Source: Magnetococcales bacterium WMHbin3
GTDB lineage: Bacteria > Pseudomonadota > Magnetococcia > Magnetococcales > Magnetaquicoccaceae
Length of the DNA stretch: 59,411 nt
Assembly: GCA_002753185.1 (NCBI GenBank)
Contig: PDZX01000021.1
Coordinates: 1 to 59,411, forward strand
Direction: 5' to 3'
The notes under the pieces were generated by a model. It saw only the letters and a program-made list of their open reading frames with translations. It was not told the DNA's origin and did not search any database. Every line of letters starts with the position of its first letter. The first letter of the stretch is position 1. Positions 41,463 to 49,848 of the stretch are shown piece after piece. Position numbers and translations under genes: made by a program.

Positions 41463-41783
41463 ATGGCGGGTATCCTTGGCTCAAGGGGCGGAAAAATTCA
41501 ATAAGGTTAGCATGGCGGAGCGGGTCTGGCAACCCATAACCGTTTCCTGGCGCCGATGGCGCGTGTGTCTCGTAGGGTTGGCGGGCAGTTGCTGTTTATT
41601 GGAGTGTATTCATCCGTGAAATATCTTGATCTAGATCATATCGATTGTGCATGAACCCTGCCGGATTTGTAGGCTTGGGTAAGAAAATTTTATCAAATTG
41701 TTGCGCATCTGTCTTGCATGTTACATGGAGGTTCGTATAATGTTAATTCACTTTTGACAGTTTCCTCGTTGAGGTTGCCTGAC
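41463..41783. promoter_or_regulatory. divergent region between secA and a small gene, with FNR-like site and sigma70 promoter
   Basis: A near-palindrome TTGAT-N4-ATCAT stands at 41626-41639. A good sigma70 pair follows on the plus strand: TTGCAT (41714-41719), 16 bases, TATAAT (41736-41741), giving a start near 41748, just before the ATG at 41784. The FNR-like half-match lies too far upstream for class II action on this promoter. No other gene is visible. Confidence 0.6.
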
Positions 41784-42335
41784 ATGGATTACTCGGAAAT
41801 CGTGCGCGCCTTGCAAGCGGCCACCCCCTTCGATCTCTACCGACTGCGCATCGGCATCGACGCCTTGCTGGATGACCCGGCGCGTCTGCTGCCGATCAAA
41901 CGGCGTGTTTATACCGGGCTGGAGATCCGTTTCTTCAATGCGCGGGAGAATCGCATAATGACGGGAGTTGTGGAAAAGGTGCAAAGAACCACGCTCGACG
42001 TCCGTGCCAAGCCGGAAGGAACCTATTGGCGCATCCCTCTGTGCGCAGTCAACATGGCAGGCGTGGAGACCGATATCTCTCCAGCATCCAGCGCCGAACC
42101 CTTGGCGAAAAATCATTTCAAGGTCGGCGACGCCATCGGATTCCAAGGCCGCGACAACCGGGAGCGCTACGGCGTGATCCTCAAGCTCAACCAGAAGACC
42201 GCCACCATCCTCACCCGCGAGGGCACACGTTGGCGTGTGGTTTTTTCATTGCTGTTCAAGGTGATGGATGGTGGCGGGGATCCGGGGGCGTCCTCTACTC
42301 CTCCTGATATCCGTTCCGTTCCAGGGCCTGGCTGA
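41784..42335 (+). CDS. small protein with two SH3/KOW-like segments, unknown function
   Basis: A 183-residue protein with an N-terminal helical part (YSEIVRALQAATPFDLYRLRIGIDALLDD) and two similar beta-rich units of about 45 residues: LEIRFFNARENRIMTGVVEKVQRTTLDVRA with YWRIPLCAVN, and DAIGFQGRDNRERYGVILKLNQKTATILTR with RWRVVF. The repeat of 'G.R.N...GVI.K....T..V' suggests two small beta-barrels of the KOW or Tudor kind. The ATG follows GAGG. The end overlaps the convergent NACHT gene by 41 bases. I do not know the family. Confidence 0.72.
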   Translation: MDYSEIVRALQAATPFDLYRLRIGIDALLDDPARLLPIKRRVYTGLEIRFFNARENRIMTGVVEKVQRTTLDVRAKPEGTYWRIPLCAVNMAGVETDISPASSAEPLAKNHFKVGDAIGFQGRDNRERYGVILKLNQKTATILTREGTRWRVVFSLLFKVMDGGGDPGASSTPPDIRSVPGPG

Positions 42336-44457
42336 CCAGCCATTCGGAGCGTTCATCGGCCAGGACACGGGCCAACTCCTGGTAAGCCTTCAGACCCCGC
42401 ACGCTGCGCACGCAACTGAACAATGGCCGTCCCTGAATCTCCATGCGGCCCTCCTGGCGGCGTGTCTGCAAAATCCCGCGCAGTCGGCTCAACCGCTCCT
42501 CGGTGAACCAGGAGCGCCACAAATGGGTCAACCGGTCCCAGGCGGGTGTATCCCCGTCCTGGCCGGCATGGGCCGCCTCGTCGAAAATCCACATCTTGGT
42601 ATCCAGCACCGAACGTAGGATGATCAGATTCAGGCTGTAAATCGCCAGATGTCCCAGCAGCGGGGCAGGGGAGAACCACTCCCCAAGGCCGCCGGTCAGC
42701 AGTGCCGGGGGGGAACTGCCGCGCAGTATCCAATGCAACTGCCCCTGGATCATTTCGTCCAGGGTGGCCAGAAAGTCGTTGCGGTCCAGGCCGATCCCGC
42801 GCTCCCCCTTTTCCGGGGCGAGCATGGAGTGCAGCCGTTCCCGCATCATGGCCAGGACCCCGGGTCGGTCGAAGAGCGGGGTATGGGCCAAGGTGGCCAG
42901 CCAGCGCAACGGGGTATGGGCCGGATTGGCGAAACGCTCCTCGGCCAGCTTGCGTTGTGTCCGGTTGCGGCCCCGCCGCTCCCGGTAGAGGCGCGTCACC
43001 TCGTCACAGGTCATGCGCACGATGAAGTCGGCGGTGAGAAACTCCGCGAACGCCCCGTGCCAGAACGAATAGCTGCGCGCCGACTCCTTCTCCCGGTGCA
43101 TGGCTCTGGGCATGGCCTGGCGTCCGCGGTCGGCGACATTGACGAAAAACAGCCGCTCCAGCAGAGGGGCCACCGGTTGGCCCGGAATGATCTCCACCCC
43201 TTCGGCGTGCAGGATGCGGGAGTCGTTTTCCAGTTGATCGGCGCGGATGGACAAGGCATGCCGGTGAAACATCCCCATCGCCGCCCCCCCCAACCGCAAC
43301 AGGGCCATGGCGCAGGGATCCCCTTCTCCGGGCGTCAGGGCGCAGGCCACGTACCGTTGCGTGATCTGCTGATACAGTCCTGAGCGGGTCAATGCCCCAC
43401 AGCCGCGCAAGGGGTTGCCATCCGCGTCCAGGACCGCCAGCAGGGAGAGCAGAAACGGCGTTTCCGCCAACTGCAAGAGTGCGGGATTCTCCGGGGCATG
43501 AAAGGGTTGAATCCCGGTCTGCTTGAAAAAGGGGCGGTTGGTCCGGTTCCACAGGCGGATCCAGTGGGCGCGCTGTCCCTCGTCGAACGGCTCCAGTCGT
43601 ACCACCATCGCCCCTGCCGGGATGTCGGCGCGGTCGATCACCTCGGTGCGGCTGGTGATGATCACGCGTGCCGGCCTGGCCAGCGCGCTTTCCAGTTCCT
43701 GGAAGCGGCGTACCTTCTCCGGATAGTCCCGGAACACCTTTTCGTTGGCGCCCAGCAGGTCGTTCATCCCGTCCAGGATCACCACCGGAAAGCGGGTCCG
43801 CACCGCGCGGCTCAGGCTGCCCCAGTCGATTTTGCTTCCCAGGTCGTTGCGCGCCTGCTCCTCGATCTGCGCCTGGATCGTGGCCTTGGGGTCCACCGCG
43901 CCCAGCACCACCCGCACCGGATGAAACGCCGATGAGGAGAGATGCGCGGCCAGCACGCGCGACAGCAGGGTTTTGCCCGCTCCGGGCGGGGCCAGGATCA
44001 CCAGCGGCGTGAACAGGCTGTACACCGACTGCAGCCACAACAGGAGGAAACGCCCCAGGTCCGCGCGGCGCGTGAATCGCGCCCAGAACAGGTCGTCTCC
44101 GTAATGTCTCTCCTCCGGCTCGTGCCGGACTCCGCGAAACGCTTGTGGAATGAAGGCCTGCACGATGCGTGGCGCGGTCAGGACGTTGCCCTGGATCACC
44201 GGCGCCTGCTGCACCGAAAAGAGCGGCGCCAACAGTTCGCTGGTGTAGATGCGGCTCAACTCCGTCCAGTGGGCATCCGCTGTCCATGGCTCGCCCGTCG
44301 CGGGCAGGGCGCGGATCGCCTTGCGAAAACGGGCGAATCCCACATCCGTTGATTCTTGGAGTGTAGGAGCCAATAATCGCTTTATTTTGGTATTCAGATT
44401 GCCTTCTTCATGCTTTATGAAATCATCTATATCGTGAAATGGTAATCCATGTTCCAT
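42295..44457 (-). CDS. NACHT/STAND-type NTPase, possible antiphage sensor
   Basis: The 720-residue protein has an N-terminal region of about 140 residues of unknown fold, then a NACHT-like NTPase: Walker A in LVILAPPGAGKTLLSRVLA, Walker B in FPVVILDGMNDLLGAN, sensor-type VIITSRTEV and the winged-helix part with PFLLSLLAVL. A C-terminal helical region of about 330 residues follows, including SFWHGAFAEFLTADFIV, the motif ending many NACHT modules. No leucine-rich or TPR repeats are obvious. The start at 44457 is chosen because residues upstream in the open frame cross a terminator. It follows the hdr operon on the same strand but behind that terminator. Confidence 0.8.
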   Translation of the reverse strand: MEHGLPFHDIDDFIKHEEGNLNTKIKRLLAPTLQESTDVGFARFRKAIRALPATGEPWTADAHWTELSRIYTSELLAPLFSVQQAPVIQGNVLTAPRIVQAFIPQAFRGVRHEPEERHYGDDLFWARFTRRADLGRFLLLWLQSVYSLFTPLVILAPPGAGKTLLSRVLAAHLSSSAFHPVRVVLGAVDPKATIQAQIEEQARNDLGSKIDWGSLSRAVRTRFPVVILDGMNDLLGANEKVFRDYPEKVRRFQELESALARPARVIITSRTEVIDRADIPAGAMVVRLEPFDEGQRAHWIRLWNRTNRPFFKQTGIQPFHAPENPALLQLAETPFLLSLLAVLDADGNPLRGCGALTRSGLYQQITQRYVACALTPGEGDPCAMALLRLGGAAMGMFHRHALSIRADQLENDSRILHAEGVEIIPGQPVAPLLERLFFVNVADRGRQAMPRAMHREKESARSYSFWHGAFAEFLTADFIVRMTCDEVTRLYRERRGRNRTQRKLAEERFANPAHTPLRWLATLAHTPLFDRPGVLAMMRERLHSMLAPEKGERGIGLDRNDFLATLDEMIQGQLHWILRGSSPPALLTGGLGEWFSPAPLLGHLAIYSLNLIILRSVLDTKMWIFDEAAHAGQDGDTPAWDRLTHLWRSWFTEERLSRLRGILQTRRQEGRMEIQGRPLFSCVRSVRGLKAYQELARVLADERSEWLVSQALERNGYQEE

Positions 44458-44571
44458 ATGTGCTACTGTTTCCCTCTGCGCCTTGTCGTGATTGTCTTGC
44501 TCCAAGGGAGGTGTTATAACATGAAAAATGCCATACCAAAATGGTTTGATAGCAAGAATCCGGCACGCACC

Positions 44572-44607
44572 CAAAAAAAAACGCCCCCGGCCAAACCGCC
44601 GGGGGCG
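44572..44607 (-). terminator. rho-independent terminator of the qmo/hdr operon
   Basis: A 10-bp stem CGCCCCCGGC/GCCGGGGGCG (44582-44607) is followed on the minus strand by nine U residues encoded at 44573-44581. It lies 26 bases after the hdrB stop. Confidence 0.9.
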
Positions 44608-44632
44608 CGCACGCGATGAAAAACCGATCCGC

Positions 44633-45517
44633 TTACGCGAAACGGCGCAACGGTTCCGCCGCAACCACCTGCTGATGCAAGGCGGCATCCTGCCAACTGC
44701 CGCCCCAGGCGAGGACGAACAACTGCGCATAATACAGAATGGGGATGTTGAAATTCGTCCCCAGATTCTTGTTGATCATCCCCTGGTACACCTCCAGATT
44801 CAACTGGCAAACCGGACACGGGGTGATGATCACCTCGGCGCCGTTGTCCACCGCCGATTGCAGAATCTGCTTGGTCAGAACGCAGGACTTCTCGGTCTCG
44901 GAAAACATCAATGCCCCGCCGCAACAGGCCACCTTCATGGGAAAGGGGACCGCCGTGGCGCCGGTGGCCTCGATCATCCTGTCCAGATAGAGCGGATTCT
45001 CGAAGCTGTCCCCGCACACCCCGAAAGGCCGGTTGGTCTGACACCCCACGTACCCCGCCACCTTGAGACCCTTCAGGGGCTTGGTCACCTTGGACTTGAG
45101 GGCCTCCCAACCGATGTCCTCGATCAGCACCTCCACGAAGTGCCGGGTGCGGATGTGACCGTCATAGGAAAGCCCGGCCTCGCCCAGCGCGGTGTTGATC
45201 GCTCCCTTGACATCGGGTTCGTGCTCCAGGCGCTCGTTGGTCTCGCGCATGGCCAGCCAGCAGGCGGCGCAGGTGGCCACCAGGTCGGTGTTGCCCCGCT
45301 GCTTCTGGGCCAGGGCAAAGTTGCGCGCCGACATGGCCATGCGCGGCAATTGCCCGCCCCCGGCATAACCGATCGAGGCGCTGCAACAGTTCCAGTCGTC
45401 GATCTCGTTGAGCTTGATCCCCAGTATCCGGCACATGGACTGGATCGAGTTCTCCATGTTGGCGGCAGAGGCGTTGTGTTCGGAACTGCAACCGGGAAAA
45501 AACGTGTATTCCTTCAT
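44633..45517 (-). CDS. hdrB: heterodisulfide reductase subunit B-like protein
   Basis: The 294-residue protein has two CCG domains: the first with WNCCSAS and ATCAACWLAM, the second with VGCQTNRPFGVCG, KVACCGGALMF and TPCPVCQLNLE, the binding sites of the unusual [4Fe-4S] clusters of HdrB. In Hdr complexes this subunit carries the disulfide or partner-reducing site. Its start overlaps the hdrC stop (ATGA). It ends the qmoA-qmoB-hdrC-hdrB operon before a strong terminator. Confidence 0.92.
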   Translation of the reverse strand: MKEYTFFPGCSSEHNASAANMENSIQSMCRILGIKLNEIDDWNCCSASIGYAGGGQLPRMAMSARNFALAQKQRGNTDLVATCAACWLAMRETNERLEHEPDVKGAINTALGEAGLSYDGHIRTRHFVEVLIEDIGWEALKSKVTKPLKGLKVAGYVGCQTNRPFGVCGDSFENPLYLDRMIEATGATAVPFPMKVACCGGALMFSETEKSCVLTKQILQSAVDNGAEVIITPCPVCQLNLEVYQGMINKNLGTNFNIPILYYAQLFVLAWGGSWQDAALHQQVVAAEPLRRFA

Positions 45518-46104
45518 GCCTTGTTCTCCAGCTTGACCTCGAGTTCCGCGGCTTTCGCCAACATTTTCTTGAAGCCGTCGTATCCCTTGATCTTGCCCCG
45601 GAAGGGAATGGGATTGAGACGGCGCGTCTTGAGCATGCCCAACGCGGAATCCTTCATCTCCAGCCCGCGCTGGATGCCGGCGCCGATGCCGTCCTGGAAG
45701 TAGAGGCGCATGGTGAGCATCGCCTCGCCGACCCGGCCGGTGGAGACGATGTTCTCCCAGAACACCTCCACCGCGAAACGGCGCGTGGGCTGCGTGGGAT
45801 CCACCTTGCCCTGGGTCTCGGCATAGCGGGCCAGGCCGTGGATGATGTGGGTGATGGGCAGATTGCGGGGACAACGGGCAATGCAGTTGTAGCAGGAGGT
45901 ACACATCCACATGTCCGAACTTTTGAGGACTTCATCCTTCTTGCCGGCCCGCACCATCTGGAACAACTGCCGGGGAGAGTGCTGCCAGTGGGCGCGCAGC
46001 GGGCAGGAGCCCGCGCACACGCCACACTGCATGCACATCTTGATCCAGTGCCCCATTTCCGATTTTTTGTAGACTTCTTTTGCGAAGGAAAGGTCGTAAG
46101 CCAT
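45514..46104 (-). CDS. hdrC: heterodisulfide reductase subunit C-like ferredoxin protein
   Basis: The 196-residue protein has two [4Fe-4S] motifs (CMQCGVCAGSCP near residue 24 and CTSCYNCIARCP near 68) and a helical C-terminal part without membrane segments. It passes electrons between the QmoB/HdrA flavoprotein and HdrB. In QmoC the same module is fused to a cytochrome b membrane domain; here that domain is absent. Three bases separate it from qmoB. Confidence 0.92.
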   Translation of the reverse strand: MAYDLSFAKEVYKKSEMGHWIKMCMQCGVCAGSCPLRAHWQHSPRQLFQMVRAGKKDEVLKSSDMWMCTSCYNCIARCPRNLPITHIIHGLARYAETQGKVDPTQPTRRFAVEVFWENIVSTGRVGEAMLTMRLYFQDGIGAGIQRGLEMKDSALGMLKTRRLNPIPFRGKIKGYDGFKKMLAKAAELEVKLENKA

Positions 46105-46107
46105 GGT

Positions 46108-48333
46108 TTAGAATCCCTTGTAAGGATTGGGTTTCAGTTTGGCGATCTGTTCCACGAAAGCGTCGATCGCCTTCGGCAGGGTATCCGCGTCCATGATGTT
46201 GACTTCCATCATCTTGACCCGCACCGATTCCAGTTTCAGGCGGTCCAGGGTCTCGGAGACCTTGCTCAGGCGGACTTCGGCCAAGGCCGAGCCACGCACG
46301 TTGTGGCACTGGTAGTCGTCCCCGTGCCGGCACCCCATGAGCAACACCCCGTCGAACCCCTTGGACATGGCGTCCGCGATCCAGACCAGGCTCAGGGAAC
46401 CCATGCAGCGCAAGGGAATGATGCGGATGTAAGGGCTGATCTTGCCCCGGTTGCGGCCCATCATGTCCATGGCGGGGATGGCGTCGTTGGTGCAGGCGAA
46501 CATGAGGATGCGCGGCTTCTCCTCGTCCTCCTCCGGGATCTCGATCTCCTTGATCATGCTGCTGATCATGTCCACCGAGTAGTTGGCGAAGGAGATGATC
46601 TTCTGCGGGCAGGCGCCCATGCAGGTGCTGCAACGGCGACAGCGGGCGGGGTTGAAGAGCGGATTGCCCTTGTCGTCCTCGTTGATGGCGCCGAACGGGC
46701 ACTCCTCGGTGCAGCGCTTGCACTGGGTGCAACCCTCCGCCCGGTAGGACGGAAAGGAGAGATCCCCGGAACGGGGATGGACCGCCGCGCCCCCGGCCAC
46801 CGCCTCGACGGCCTGAATCGCCTTCAGGGCCGCGCCGGAAGCATCGGTCATGGTGGCGGCGATCCCCATGGGACGGCGGGCCGGGCCGGCCACGTAAATG
46901 CCGGTGCGCCGCGTCTCGTAGGGAAAACAGATGAAATGGGAATCCGGGAAGCCGGCCTCGCCCAGGCGGGGCAGGCTCGGTCCCTGGCGGTACTGGAGAT
47001 TCAATACCGATCCGGGCAGCTCGTCCCGCGCGGCGCCGATCTGGGAAGCGACGTTGGGATCGATGGTGTCCACCGTGGTGACCATGCCGGTGGCCAGCAC
47101 CAGCAGATCCACGTCCAGGGATTCGGTACCGCGCAGCAGGTGATCCTTCACCTCCACCGCCACGCCGCCGCCGGAGCTGGCCGTCACCTTGGCCACATCC
47201 CCCTTGATGAAGACCGCGCCCTCGTCCTGTGCCCTGCGATAGAAATCCTCCATCTGGCCGGGGGTGCGGATCTCCTGGTAGATCAGGAAGGTGGAGGCCT
47301 CCTGCTTGTACTGCTCGATGACGTAGAGCGCCTGCTTCATGGAGTAGATGCAGCAGGCCCCGGAACAGTAGTCCAGATGGGCCTTGTCCCGCTGCCCGGC
47401 GCACAGGGCGAAGGCGACCCGCTTGGCGGGCTTGCCGTCGGACTTGCGCACGATCTGACCGGCCTTGGCCATCTTTTCGAATTCGGCGCTGGTCACCACG
47501 TCCGGGGAGGCGCCGTAACCGAGATTGCCCGGCAGTTTGGCCGGATCGTAGAGGTCGAACCCGGTGGCCACCACGATGCTCCCCACGCGGATATCCAGCG
47601 GGGTCCCGCCGGACTTCAGGGTGACATCGAAGCGCCCAGGCTGACCGGCGGTCTTGGCGACCACCGTGTTCTTGAAGATCTTGATGCGGTTGTCACCTTC
47701 CACCTGCGAGATCAGATCGCCGATGAAATTGTCGGTCAGATCCCGGTAGGGGGGACGGTTGTCCGGGGTGACCTTGAGCATGTTGTTCATCTTGCCGCCC
47801 AGGGTCTCGGCCTTTTCCACCACCACGGCCTGATAGCCGGCCAGGGCGATGTCCCGCGCGGCGGTCAGGCCCGCCAGACCGCCGCCCACCACCAGCACGT
47901 CCCTGGAGCCGTCGGAATGGAGGAAGGGATCCGGGACGTTCATCTTCTTGATCTTGACGCAGCCTACGCGCAGATAGTCCTCCGCCGCCATCTGGCGGTC
48001 CTCCTCGGCGGTCTCGTCACCCTCCTTGACATCCAGCATCCAGAGGCACTTGTCGCGCAGGTCCACCCGGTCGAACAGCTCGATGTCGAAGCGGAACTCG
48101 GCGGTTTTCTCGCGATGGGAACAGGCGGCGACGATCACCGCGTTCACCCCGTCGTTCTCCAGGTCGTTGCGGATCATGGCCACCCCTTCCGGACCACACA
48201 GGAAGGCGTGCTCCTTGACCACGGGGATTTTTTGTTCCTTGGTGGCGATGGCCTTGAGGGCCTTCATGTCCAGGGCATCGCCGATGCCGCAGCCGGTGCA
48301 GAAATAACAACCGATTTTTTTCACAGCGCTCAT
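46108..48333 (-). CDS. qmoB: QmoB, HdrA-like flavoprotein with ferredoxin and MvhD-like domains
   Basis: The 741-residue protein has an N-terminal Cys-rich lead (GCYFCTGCGIGD), an HdrA-type FAD domain (DVLVVGGGLAGLTAARDIALAG near residue 145, ALCAGQRD...YCSGACC), two ferredoxin motifs (CTQCKRCTEECP, CRRCSTCMGACP) around residues 555-605 and a C-terminal MvhD-like region (FACTND, RCMGSLS, GCRHGDDYQCHN). This domain order is that of QmoB of sulfate reducers and sulfur oxidisers. It probably exchanges electrons with APS reductase or a sulfur-metabolic partner; no aprAB is in the window. Confidence 0.9.
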   Translation of the reverse strand: MSAVKKIGCYFCTGCGIGDALDMKALKAIATKEQKIPVVKEHAFLCGPEGVAMIRNDLENDGVNAVIVAACSHREKTAEFRFDIELFDRVDLRDKCLWMLDVKEGDETAEEDRQMAAEDYLRVGCVKIKKMNVPDPFLHSDGSRDVLVVGGGLAGLTAARDIALAGYQAVVVEKAETLGGKMNNMLKVTPDNRPPYRDLTDNFIGDLISQVEGDNRIKIFKNTVVAKTAGQPGRFDVTLKSGGTPLDIRVGSIVVATGFDLYDPAKLPGNLGYGASPDVVTSAEFEKMAKAGQIVRKSDGKPAKRVAFALCAGQRDKAHLDYCSGACCIYSMKQALYVIEQYKQEASTFLIYQEIRTPGQMEDFYRRAQDEGAVFIKGDVAKVTASSGGGVAVEVKDHLLRGTESLDVDLLVLATGMVTTVDTIDPNVASQIGAARDELPGSVLNLQYRQGPSLPRLGEAGFPDSHFICFPYETRRTGIYVAGPARRPMGIAATMTDASGAALKAIQAVEAVAGGAAVHPRSGDLSFPSYRAEGCTQCKRCTEECPFGAINEDDKGNPLFNPARCRRCSTCMGACPQKIISFANYSVDMISSMIKEIEIPEEDEEKPRILMFACTNDAIPAMDMMGRNRGKISPYIRIIPLRCMGSLSLVWIADAMSKGFDGVLLMGCRHGDDYQCHNVRGSALAEVRLSKVSETLDRLKLESVRVKMMEVNIMDADTLPKAIDAFVEQIAKLKPNPYKGF

Positions 48334-48337
48334 AGTC

Positions 48338-49597
48338 TTATCCTCTCCTTCCCGCGACCTGAATCGCCTTCATCGCCATGGCCGTGGCCGACTGGACGGA
48401 CGAAGCCACATCCGTGGGGTAGGCCGCGCAGCCCGCAGAGAGCACCCCACCGGTGACGAAGCCGTAGTCGTCGTAAGCCGCCCCCTGATAGGGAACCTTG
48501 CCTGCCTGCGCGGAATTCGGTTCCATCCCGGTGGCCAGTACCACCAGATCGAACGGCATCGCGTAGCGTTCGCCGGTCAGGGTGTTCTCGCCGATCACCA
48601 CCGGGTTGCCCTGGGCGTCCTCCTCGATGCGCGCCGGCTTGGATTTGATCCAGCTGATCCCCTGGTCGGCGCGGGTTTTTTGCAGGAACGCCTCGTAACG
48701 GTCCATGGCCCGCAGGTCGATGTAGAAGATGGTCACCTTGGAGTCGGGGTACTGGTTGCGCACGTAGGAGGCCTGCTTCATGGAGGCCAGGCAGCAGATG
48801 CGCGAGCAGAAGGGCAGGTAGTTGTGATCCCGCGACCCGGCGCACTGGATCATGGCCACGTTCCTGGCCTCCTTGCCGTCCGAGGGACGCACGATCTTGC
48901 CGCCGGTGGGGCCGTAGACGTTGGCCATGCGTTCGAAGCGCATGTTGGTGGTGACGTTGGCGTACTGGCCGAAACCGTAGGGGCGGATTTTTTCCGCGTC
49001 GTAGGGCTTCCAGCCGGTGGCCCATACCACGGCGGAGACCTTCTCGGTCACATCCTCCGCCTGCATCTCCGGCTGGATGGCCCCCACCGGACAGACCTTG
49101 GCGACCTTTTGGGCCTCCTCGCTTTTGGCGTATTCCGGATCCATGTGGAACCAGACCGGGAATGCCATGGCATGATTGTTGCGGATTGCCTTGACCGTGT
49201 TCATGCCGAAGTTGTATGGATCCGGGACCTCCACAGTGCAGGCCTTGGAGCACTCGCCGCAGCCGGTGCAGGCCTCGGTGACGTGGCGCGGATGCTTGCG
49301 GATGCGCACGGTGTAGTCCCCCTCGGCGCCCTGGATATCCACCACTTCGGCCAGGGTCATGTAGCGGATGCGGGGATTGTTTTTGATGCGCTGATAGTTG
49401 ATCTCCAGACCGCAGGTCGGGGAACAGAGTTTGGGGAAATATTGATTGTGTTGAGCGACCCGTCCTCCGAAGTGCGGATCCCTTTCCACAAGCAGGACGT
49501 TGTACCCGGTTTCGGCAGCCTCAACGGCGGTCGTAAGCCCGCTGATTCCACCGCCGACGACCAGGATGGTGTGGCCCGCGGCATGAACATCCGCCAT
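48338..49597 (-). CDS. qmoA: QmoA, HdrA-like flavoprotein
   Basis: The 419-residue protein has an FAD-binding opening (TILVVGGGISGLTTAVEAAETG), GRVAQHNQYFPKLCSPTCGLE, a ferredoxin-type motif CTGCGECSKAC near residue 110, and the HdrA block CAGSRD...FCSRICCLASMKQASY. It matches QmoA in length and order. It is the first gene of its operon; GGAGG stands before the ATG at 49597. The 251-base gap to the divergent peptidase gene holds the promoter, in which no clear box is seen. Confidence 0.92.
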   Translation of the reverse strand: MADVHAAGHTILVVGGGISGLTTAVEAAETGYNVLLVERDPHFGGRVAQHNQYFPKLCSPTCGLEINYQRIKNNPRIRYMTLAEVVDIQGAEGDYTVRIRKHPRHVTEACTGCGECSKACTVEVPDPYNFGMNTVKAIRNNHAMAFPVWFHMDPEYAKSEEAQKVAKVCPVGAIQPEMQAEDVTEKVSAVVWATGWKPYDAEKIRPYGFGQYANVTTNMRFERMANVYGPTGGKIVRPSDGKEARNVAMIQCAGSRDHNYLPFCSRICCLASMKQASYVRNQYPDSKVTIFYIDLRAMDRYEAFLQKTRADQGISWIKSKPARIEEDAQGNPVVIGENTLTGERYAMPFDLVVLATGMEPNSAQAGKVPYQGAAYDDYGFVTGGVLSAGCAAYPTDVASSVQSATAMAMKAIQVAGRRG

Positions 49598-49848
49598 GGT
49601 TTACCTCCGATTTGGTTGTTTGATGGATTGAAAGTGTTTTTCCGGAGTGGGGACTGGCGAGGTCCGACGCTGTCCGGTTCGATTTTTTTCGTGTACTGTT
49701 GCGCCATGTTCAGCATTTTCTTATATACTGATTTTCTTACACCGGCTGTATCTTAAATGCAAGGGCCGTCAGTTTCAAACAGGTATTTGGGTGCCAGAGC
49801 ATTTTTTTTGGGGCCACTCCCGCCAATCCCTTGACGTGAAGGAACGTT

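Noticed and set aside
38766..41504. 912-codon frame opposite secA
   Set aside because: Shadow of secA codon bias; no start context, domains or conservation pattern.
45838..48456. 872-codon frame opposite hdrC and qmoB
   Set aside because: His/Gly/Val-rich shadow of GC-rich flavoprotein genes.
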